A DNA stretch of 64,000 nucleotides from Pusillimonas sp044464525 (GTDB taxonomy: Bacteria; Pseudomonadota; Gammaproteobacteria; Burkholderiales; Burkholderiaceae_B), in contig NZ_JBIQLE010000016.1 in NCBI RefSeq assembly GCF_044464525.1, positions 1 through 64,000 of the forward strand. Direction: 5' to 3'. Positions 58,271-64,000 of this stretch are shown piece by piece. The notes under the pieces were generated by a model. It saw only the letters and a program-made list of their open reading frames with translations, ran no database searches and had not been told where the DNA came from. The position numbers and the translations under genes are program-made. Position 1 is the stretch's first letter. Every line of letters starts with the position of its first letter.

Positions 58271-59500
58271 ATGCGGGAAACCCCACCAGAGCCCTCACAC
58301 CACGCCAGCGGTCGCTCCGCAAAAATGGCCAGCGACCAGACGCGCCTGGCCTTGATCTTCGCGCTTGCGTTGATCTCGATCAACCTGCGGCCCATGCTGA
58401 TTGGGCTCGGTCCGATATTAGACTCCATCCGGGACAGCCTCGCCCTTTCGCCTGCGGCCATCGGCATGCTGATCACGCTGCCAGTGCTGTGTTTCGGGGT
58501 CTTCGCTCCCTTTGTCCCACGCCTGTTGCGTTTTACATCGCCTGAGCGTCTTATTATGCTGGCGTTGGGCGTGCTGGTTTTTGGCATCGGGCTGCGCAGC
58601 CTGTTCGGCGTCAGCGGGCTATTTCTGGGCACCCTCATCGGTGGCGCCAGCATCAGCGTCGTTATGGTAATGGTGCCCGGCATCATCAAGCAATACTTTC
58701 CTTCGCAAGGCGGCTTGATGATGGCGGTGTATTCCACGGCCTTGTGTATCGGCGCTACTGTAGCGGCCGGCGCAGCGGTACCGCTGGAACACCTGTTGGG
58801 CGGCTGGCGCTGGTCGGCGGCTTTTTGGCTGTTTCCGGTTCTGGCGACCATGCTGGTGTGGTTAAGGCATATTCCCAAGAAACAGGCGACCCCGCAAACC
58901 GTGCGTCCGCGTCTGCCGCGACTGCGTCACAACCGGCTGGCCTGGCAAGTGACCCTTCTCATGGCTCTCCAATCGTCAGTCGCCTACTGCGTATTCGGAT
59001 GGTTGCCGGTCATACTCATCGATCGCGGCCTGCCCGCGCTGACGGCGGGCTTCGTCTTGTCAGTGGCAATGGCCGTGCAGCTGATCTCATCGCCCCTTGC
59101 ACCCTGGCTTGCCACGCGGGGCAAAGACCAAAGACTGACTCTCCTGTCGATGCTCAGTTTTACCTTTCTTGGGCTTACTGGCACTTTCTACGCGCCGATT
59201 TCATGGATATGGATATCCGGACTCAGCCTCGGAATCGGGCTGGGCGGCGTATTCAGTATTTCTCTGTCCCTGCTGGTTCTGCGCTCACCCAACGCGCAGG
59301 TGGCTGCCGCGCTATCCGGCATGGCGCAAGGCGTCGGCTACACCATCGCCGCCATCGCCCCGCTGCTAATGGGCCTGCTGCACGAGTTTACCGGCGGCTG
59401 GAATGCGGTGGCCGGCCTGTTCCTGTTGCTGATACTGGGCTCGGGATACTTCGCGCTGCATGCCGGCAAGTCGCGCCTGATACAGGTGGACGAAAAATAG
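58271..59500 (+). CDS. CynX/NimT-type MFS transporter
   Basis: A 409-residue MFS permease with about twelve hydrophobic segments. The start of helix 1 LISINLRPMLIGLGPILD and FVPRLLRFTSPERLIMLAL match CynX/NimT-like cyanate or 2-nitroimidazole transporters. The start is uncertain (58271 or 58325); upstream open codons from 58121 overlap the divergent gene and are not used. It stands alone after the MFS pair junction. The substrate cannot be deduced. Confidence 0.85.
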   Translation: MRETPPEPSHHASGRSAKMASDQTRLALIFALALISINLRPMLIGLGPILDSIRDSLALSPAAIGMLITLPVLCFGVFAPFVPRLLRFTSPERLIMLALGVLVFGIGLRSLFGVSGLFLGTLIGGASISVVMVMVPGIIKQYFPSQGGLMMAVYSTALCIGATVAAGAAVPLEHLLGGWRWSAAFWLFPVLATMLVWLRHIPKKQATPQTVRPRLPRLRHNRLAWQVTLLMALQSSVAYCVFGWLPVILIDRGLPALTAGFVLSVAMAVQLISSPLAPWLATRGKDQRLTLLSMLSFTFLGLTGTFYAPISWIWISGLSLGIGLGGVFSISLSLLVLRSPNAQVAAALSGMAQGVGYTIAAIAPLLMGLLHEFTGGWNAVAGLFLLLILGSGYFALHAGKSRLIQVDEK

Positions 59501-59754
59501 CGCTGCGGCGAGGCTGGACAGGCATTCCCGCCTGCTTCCGGTTAGTCATCGCGGCGGTTGGCTCATGATGAACTGCCAGTTGGTCATAGAGGACGTGCCC
59601 AGCGATCACGGCTTCAACGTTTTGATACGAAAACTTTCGCGATGGCCTGGACGGCCTTTGGCGCTCCCCCTATCATTAGATGCGCTTGTCAGCGCAGAAC
59701 CGCCCAACTGCAAGGGCCTGTTCCGCTTTCCAACTACATCCAGGAGTCGTCACC

Positions 59755-60003
59755 ATGGGTATCATCAGCATGATCATCGTCGGGTTCATCGTCGGCCTGA
59801 TCGCCAGGGCCATCATGCCCGGAGAACAAAAAATGGGCATCATCATGACGATCATCCTGGGCATCGTCGGCGCGCTCGTTGCGGGATACCTTGGTGTGGC
59901 GGCCGGATGGTATGAGGCCGGCGAAAGCGCGGGCTGGATCGCCTCCATCATTGGGGCAATTATCGTGCTCTTCATATACGGGCTCATCGTCAAGAGATCC
60001 TGA
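59755..60003 (+). CDS. GlsB/YeaQ/YmgE-family small membrane protein
   Basis: An 82-residue protein made of three hydrophobic segments with Gly-rich helix contacts (MIIVGFIVGLIARAIMPG, IILGIVGALVAGYLGV, WIASIIGAIIVLFIYGLIV). This is the transglycosylase-associated-protein/GlsB fold linked to stress and membrane adaptation. ATG 59755 follows CAGGAG; the upstream open frame from 59680 is not used. Function in detail unknown. Confidence 0.9.
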   Translation: MGIISMIIVGFIVGLIARAIMPGEQKMGIIMTIILGIVGALVAGYLGVAAGWYEAGESAGWIASIIGAIIVLFIYGLIVKRS

Positions 60004-60070
60004 TCTAGCGCGCACAACCGGCCGAGCCTCGCTACAATGGGATGTGGATCCTGGCGCGTACGGAGGCACC

Positions 60071-60445
60071 ATGGCTCAATCGCAATATCGACATTTCTAC
60101 AGCACGACACGGTTCTGGAAAAAGCTTGCCAAACATGCGGCGGCGGCGGGACGCGGCACGCTTGAAAAAGCCCTTTATCTATACTATGCCGCCCAAAACC
60201 CCGGCACGCCCGTGTGGGCAAAACGCGTTATTTACGGCGCCCTGGGTTACTTCATCTTCCCTTTAGACGCCATACCCGACCTCGCCCCCATCATCGGCTA
60301 CACCGATGACCTCAGCGTCATGGCTGCGGCGCTGGCCACCGTCGCCTTTTACGTCACGCCCGAAGTCAAGGCCCAGGCACACGACAAGCTCGACCGATGG
60401 TTCGGCGTCCGCGCCGACGCCGGCCCGCAACAGGTCAGATCCTGA
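60071..60445 (+). CDS. DUF1232 (YkvA-like) membrane-associated protein
   Basis: A 124-residue protein of the YkvA/DUF1232 family, recognisable by YFIFPLDAIPDLAPIIGYTDD and the surrounding hydrophobic helix. GGAGG precedes ATG 60071. The stop is immediately followed by the ATG of the next gene. Function unknown; members are small membrane-associated proteins. Confidence 0.88.
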   Translation: MAQSQYRHFYSTTRFWKKLAKHAAAAGRGTLEKALYLYYAAQNPGTPVWAKRVIYGALGYFIFPLDAIPDLAPIIGYTDDLSVMAAALATVAFYVTPEVKAQAHDKLDRWFGVRADAGPQQVRS

Positions 60446-61858
60446 ATGCGCGCTGGCGGTCAATTTCAGCAAGCCTGGCTGACTGAAACCCTGCGCTTGC
60501 GCGAGGCCCATTGGGGCCAACTCCAGGACAGCACTGAAGTGCGCCGGGTCCGCGCGGAAGGCGGCTCATTTGTCCAACGCATCGCTCGCCGGGCCCAGTT
60601 CCTGGCGCGCCGCGAGAAACTTGATGAAGTCTTGGTCCACTGGTCCCGCCTGGCTCGCTGGACGCTGGCCGCCATGTTCGCCCTGGCGGCCCTGGCCGGC
60701 ATCGGCACCGCGCTTGGGGCCCTGGGCGACGGCACCCGTCCCGTCAACTTGCTGCTTGCACTGGTTGCGATGCTGGGCCTGCATCTGCTGACCTTGATTC
60801 TCTGGCTGGCCGGAATAGGCCTGCAATCCAACGGCGGCGGCGCCTGGCTGGGGCGAATGTGGCTCGATGCCACACGCAAGCTGGCTCGAGGCCCCGATAC
60901 GGCGCTTGCGCCTCGCGCATTGATCGGCCTGCTCGGTCGAAGCGGGAGCTTGCGCTGGGCGCTCAGTGCGGTGAGCCACCTGCTGTGGCTTACCGCACTG
61001 GCAGGCCTGCTCGCCACCTTGCTGGCGATGCTTTCAGCGCGGCGCTATACCTTCAATTGGGAAACCACCTTACTCACACCCGACGCCTTCGTCGGGCTGA
61101 CCGAGGCCCTGGGCTGGCTGCCGGCCCGGCTCGGTTTCGCCATGCCGCCCGAAGCCACAATCCGGCTAAGCGACGGGCTAAACGTCCTGCCCCAGGAAGC
61201 CCAGGCCTTATGGTCGAGCTGGCTCATCGGCTGCGTGATTGTGTATGGAGTTATTCCGCGCCTTGCGGCCGCCGTGGTCAGTCTGGTGTTGGCCCGGCAA
61301 GGAATCCGGCGAGCCTCCAGGCTGGATACCTCGTTGCCGGGCTATGCTGATCTTCGCCCCCGCCTGATGCCGTCCAGCGAAGCCATCGCACCGGACGCTC
61401 CACCAGGGCCCGAAACTCTTGCTCATGTCGAACGGTCGCCCGCCATGAGTTTTACCGACCACCCCCTTATTGTTGGCTTGGAACTGGCATCCAGCACCGC
61501 CTGGCCTCCCGCAGGCTTGCCTGAAGGCGTGCAAAATGCGGGCATTATTGACAGCCGGGCGCAGCGACACGCTTTGCTCGATCAGCTTCACGCCCAACCG
61601 GTGCGCCGCCTGCTGATTGTCTGCGACAGCTACCAAACCCCTGATCGAAGCGCATTGACGTATATTGCCGAACTGGCCTCGTATGCCGACGAGGCCAGGG
61701 TGGCCTTTATCACCGAGACAAGCTCAGCCCACGAATCACGGCTGACGGCATGGCGCCGGCAGCTGACTACCGCCGGCCTGCCGGCCAACTGTATTCACGC
61801 CGCACTTGAGCCCGCTTTGCACTGGCTGGATGGAGTTTCAGATGCCGAAACTCGCTAA
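60446..61858 (+). CDS. DUF2868 membrane protein
   Basis: A 470-residue protein. N-terminal residues about 1-60 are helical and polar. Several membrane segments follow (WTLAAMFALAALAGIGTALGAL, LLALVAMLGLHLLTLILWL, SHLLWLTALAGLLATLLAMLSA, LIGCVIVYGVIPRLAAAVVSLVLA). A C-terminal soluble domain with RRLLIVCDSYQTPDRS resembles a Rossmann-type or nucleotide-fold region. It matches the DUF2868 type commonly found next to a DUF3482 GTPase. The next gene overlaps it by 17 bases, indicating functional pairing. Confidence 0.82.
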   Translation: MRAGGQFQQAWLTETLRLREAHWGQLQDSTEVRRVRAEGGSFVQRIARRAQFLARREKLDEVLVHWSRLARWTLAAMFALAALAGIGTALGALGDGTRPVNLLLALVAMLGLHLLTLILWLAGIGLQSNGGGAWLGRMWLDATRKLARGPDTALAPRALIGLLGRSGSLRWALSAVSHLLWLTALAGLLATLLAMLSARRYTFNWETTLLTPDAFVGLTEALGWLPARLGFAMPPEATIRLSDGLNVLPQEAQALWSSWLIGCVIVYGVIPRLAAAVVSLVLARQGIRRASRLDTSLPGYADLRPRLMPSSEAIAPDAPPGPETLAHVERSPAMSFTDHPLIVGLELASSTAWPPAGLPEGVQNAGIIDSRAQRHALLDQLHAQPVRRLLIVCDSYQTPDRSALTYIAELASYADEARVAFITETSSAHESRLTAWRRQLTTAGLPANCIHAALEPALHWLDGVSDAETR

Positions 61859-63323
61859 GCATAACGACGTGCTGCGCCTGGCGGTGGTGGGTCACACCAA
61901 TACCGGCAAGACCTCATTGCTGCGCACGCTTACACGCAACCCCGATTTTGGGCGCGTCGAAGACAATCCCGGAACGACACGGCACGTCGAAGGAGCGCGA
62001 CTGCCATTGGCCGGCAAGCAGGCAGTCGAGCTATACGACACGCCCGGCATGGAAGACGGTATGGGCCTGCTCGATTACCTCGATCAGTTATGCCCCCCGG
62101 CCCAACGAAAAGACGGTCCCGACCGTATTCGGGTCTTCCTCGACTCCCCTGAAAGCGCGGGACGCTACGAACAAGAAGCTCGCGTGCTGCGCAAACTGCT
62201 CGAATGTGACGCGGGCCTGTACGTGATTGACGTCCGTGACCCGGTGCTGGGCAAGCATCGCGATGAGCTCACCGCCCTGGCTCTTTGCGGCCGGCCCTTG
62301 CTGCCGGTATTGAATTTCCTGCACAGCCCCCGCCAGCGCACCGAGGAATGGCGCAGCGCCCTGTCTCGCCTGGGTTTGCATGCGGCGGTAGAGTTCGATT
62401 CGGTGGCGCCGCCCCTGGACGGCGAAACCCGGCTCTATGACAAGCTGGCATTGATGCTGGATTCTCATGCCGGCCTGCTGCAGGCCCTGAAGCAAGACAT
62501 ACTTGAACAACAGACTTTGCGCCGCGAAGACGCCTTGCGCATGGTGGCCGAACTACTCATCGACACGGCGGCCCTACGTCTCTCGAGCAAGCCCGATCAG
62601 GCCAGCGTTGAAGCCGCCGGTGAACGGCTTCGCGAACAGGTACGCCAACGCGAATCCGTTTGCGTACGCGACCTGCTGCGCCGCTACAATTTCCGCCAGG
62701 ACGATTTCACACAGCATTCCCTGCCCTTGCAGGGAGAGCGATGGAGCATGGATTTATTCCATCCCCAAGCGCTCAAGGACATGGGCGTGCACGTAGGCAA
62801 AGGCATGGCGGCCGGCGCCATGGCCGGCGTCACCGTCGATCTGTTCACGGCCGGGCTCAGCCTGGGCGCGGCAGCGCTGACGGGCGCCATTGCGGGCGGT
62901 CTTTGGCAGGGCGCAAACCGTCTGGGAAAACGGGTCATGGGACGTGTGCAAGGCTATCGCGAAATCACCGTTGACGATGCCGTGTTGCGTCTGCTGGCGC
63001 TGCGCCAGCTTGCCTTGGTGCAAGCGCTGCAGCATCGCGGCCATGCCGCGTTCACACCCATTGTCCTTGGCGAGGCCGATCGGCCCGTCGGTACGGAAAC
63101 CGAAGCAAGGCTTCCAAGCGATACGGCGACCCGTGTTGAAGCAGACACCAGCTTTTCGGTTGACACTCCCGCCGGTGTTGCGTTGCGCTCCGGCAAGTTG
63201 CCCGAGGCGCTCGCCGAAGCTCGCAGCCAGCCGGGATGGTCCACGCTTGCCCACGACTATGTTGAAGGAAACTCACGACGCGAGGAGGTGGTTCGAGGCC
63301 TGGCTTACTGGCTTGGGCACTGA
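61842..63323 (+). CDS. DUF3482 GTPase-like protein
   Basis: A 493-residue protein. An N-terminal GTPase domain carries G1 GHTNTGKTS (residues about 18-26), a G2 region around DNPGTTRH, and G3 DTPG. A long helical region follows, then a Gly/Ala-rich segment (GMAAGAMAGVTVDLFTAGLSLGAAALTGAIAGG in parts) that may insert into the membrane. ATG 61842 lies within the upstream gene; a longer frame from 61806 is unlikely. Partner of the DUF2868 protein; the cellular role is unknown. Confidence 0.87.
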   Translation: MPKLAKHNDVLRLAVVGHTNTGKTSLLRTLTRNPDFGRVEDNPGTTRHVEGARLPLAGKQAVELYDTPGMEDGMGLLDYLDQLCPPAQRKDGPDRIRVFLDSPESAGRYEQEARVLRKLLECDAGLYVIDVRDPVLGKHRDELTALALCGRPLLPVLNFLHSPRQRTEEWRSALSRLGLHAAVEFDSVAPPLDGETRLYDKLALMLDSHAGLLQALKQDILEQQTLRREDALRMVAELLIDTAALRLSSKPDQASVEAAGERLREQVRQRESVCVRDLLRRYNFRQDDFTQHSLPLQGERWSMDLFHPQALKDMGVHVGKGMAAGAMAGVTVDLFTAGLSLGAAALTGAIAGGLWQGANRLGKRVMGRVQGYREITVDDAVLRLLALRQLALVQALQHRGHAAFTPIVLGEADRPVGTETEARLPSDTATRVEADTSFSVDTPAGVALRSGKLPEALAEARSQPGWSTLAHDYVEGNSRREEVVRGLAYWLGH

Positions 63324-63357
63324 TTTATTTAGCGCTCACTATGTAGATGTGTAATAT

Positions 63358-64000
63358 ATGGTTATGAGCACCAAAGACGACAACACGCAAAGCGCCAAAA
63401 CCGCCGCCGACAGCGCAATTGAAAGTCCGTCTCCGGCAAAGCGCGCACCGCGCCCAAGATCGGCCAAGACCACGCGCGAGAACATCTTGCGGGCCGCGAA
63501 GAAAATCTTTTCAAAAGATGGGTACGACGGCGCCCGCGTCGACAAGATTTCCAAGGCCGCCAAATCGTACGACAGCCTGATCTACTACTATTTCGGGAGC
63601 AAGGAAAAACTCTTTGTCGAAGTGCTGGAAGGCGCCTACAAAGATATGTTCGAAGCCGAAAAGAACCTTGAGCTCGACCTTGAAGACCCGGTGGGTTCGC
63701 TGCGCAAGATCATCGAATTTCCTTTTCGCTACTACCTCGCCAACCCTGAAATCATCACCTTGCTCGGAACCGAGAACTTGCAGAAGGGCAAGCACATAGG
63801 CAAAACGCGCGCAACTGATCAATACGCGCTTCCCGCCATTGCCATCCTGGAGGACGTCGTTCGCAAGGGCGTCGAACAAGGCCATTTCCGCACAGGCATC
63901 GACTGCCGCAAGCTATATATGGCCATGACGGCGCTCGGGTATTTTTACGTGTCCAACCGTTATACGTTTTCGGCCTTCATGAACACCGACCTGATGGACG
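63358..64000 (+). CDS. TetR-family regulator, 3' end outside window
   Basis: The frame is open from ATG 63358 (or 63364) to the window end, giving at least 214 residues. An N-terminal extension of about 35 residues rich in Lys, Pro and Arg (SPAKRAPRPRSAKTT) precedes the HTH domain: ILRAAKKIFSKDGYDGARVDKISKAAKSYDSLIYYYFGSKEKLF in pieces. The C-terminal ligand domain continues past the end. The extension may add nonspecific DNA contacts. Targets unknown. Confidence 0.85.
   Translation, partial: MVMSTKDDNTQSAKTAADSAIESPSPAKRAPRPRSAKTTRENILRAAKKIFSKDGYDGARVDKISKAAKSYDSLIYYYFGSKEKLFVEVLEGAYKDMFEAEKNLELDLEDPVGSLRKIIEFPFRYYLANPEIITLLGTENLQKGKHIGKTRATDQYALPAIAILEDVVRKGVEQGHFRTGIDCRKLYMAMTALGYFYVSNRYTFSAFMNTDLMD

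Overview
The window looks like a chromosomal segment of a GC-rich betaproteobacterium, most likely Alcaligenaceae (Bordetella, Pusillimonas or Achromobacter type). The basis is gene content and family resemblance (mhp genes, glcDEF, a Tad pilus locus, Gly-rich autotransporter, many orphan periplasmic binding proteins, the DUF2868-DUF3482 pair), not a database search. No rRNA, tRNA, insertion sequence or CRISPR array was seen.

Layout. 1-3.9 kb: end of a membrane protein gene, ribosome-rescue factor arfB behind an unknown membrane protein, a cysteine hydrolase and a Tas-like aldo/keto reductase. 4.0-14.0 kb: catabolic region A. A leftward operon encodes a NicX-like ring-cleavage dioxygenase, an acyl-CoA-dehydrogenase-fold flavoprotein, an alpha/beta hydrolase, a flavin reductase fused to a MarR-like domain, a small barrel protein and a mandelate-racemase-type enolase. 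A divergent operon encodes TetR, an SDR and an ABC importer. The divergent promoter region carries two copies of a TetR-type operator. 14.3-17.2 kb: amino-acid permease, an exported methyltransferase-like protein, tag glycosylase. 17.2-30.5 kb: a complete leftward Tad/Flp pilus locus with a LuxR-type regulator upstream of flp.

30.7-36.3 kb: mhpR and a divergent mhpC-mhpA-mhpB-binding protein operon for 3-(hydroxyphenyl)propionate-type substrates, with an MhpR-like operator at about -58. 36.4-40.2 kb: glcDEF glycolate oxidase. 40.5-46.8 kb: a 2102-residue Gly-rich autotransporter behind a promoter and structured leader. 46.8-47.3 kb: a periplasmic cupin. 47.7-56.9 kb: catabolic region B, a rightward cluster with a second NicX-like dioxygenase, hydrolase, acyl-CoA-dehydrogenase-fold flavoprotein and flavin reductase, then a binding protein, an MDR oxidoreductase, a feruloyl-CoA-synthase-like ligase, a GST and a TetR. 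56.9-64 kb: divergent MFS transporters, a GlsB-type membrane protein, a DUF1232 protein, the DUF2868-DUF3482 pair and a TetR cut by the window end.

The most interesting system is the duplicated NicX / flavin-monooxygenase-like / hydrolase / flavin-reductase module in regions A and B. Each copy has its own promoter, regulator and uptake protein. The parts fit hydroxylation of an aromatic N-heterocycle by a two-component flavoprotein, ring opening by a NicX-type Fe(II) dioxygenase and hydrolysis of the product. The two copies differ in gene order and accessory enzymes, which suggests different substrates. The substrates cannot be read from sequence.
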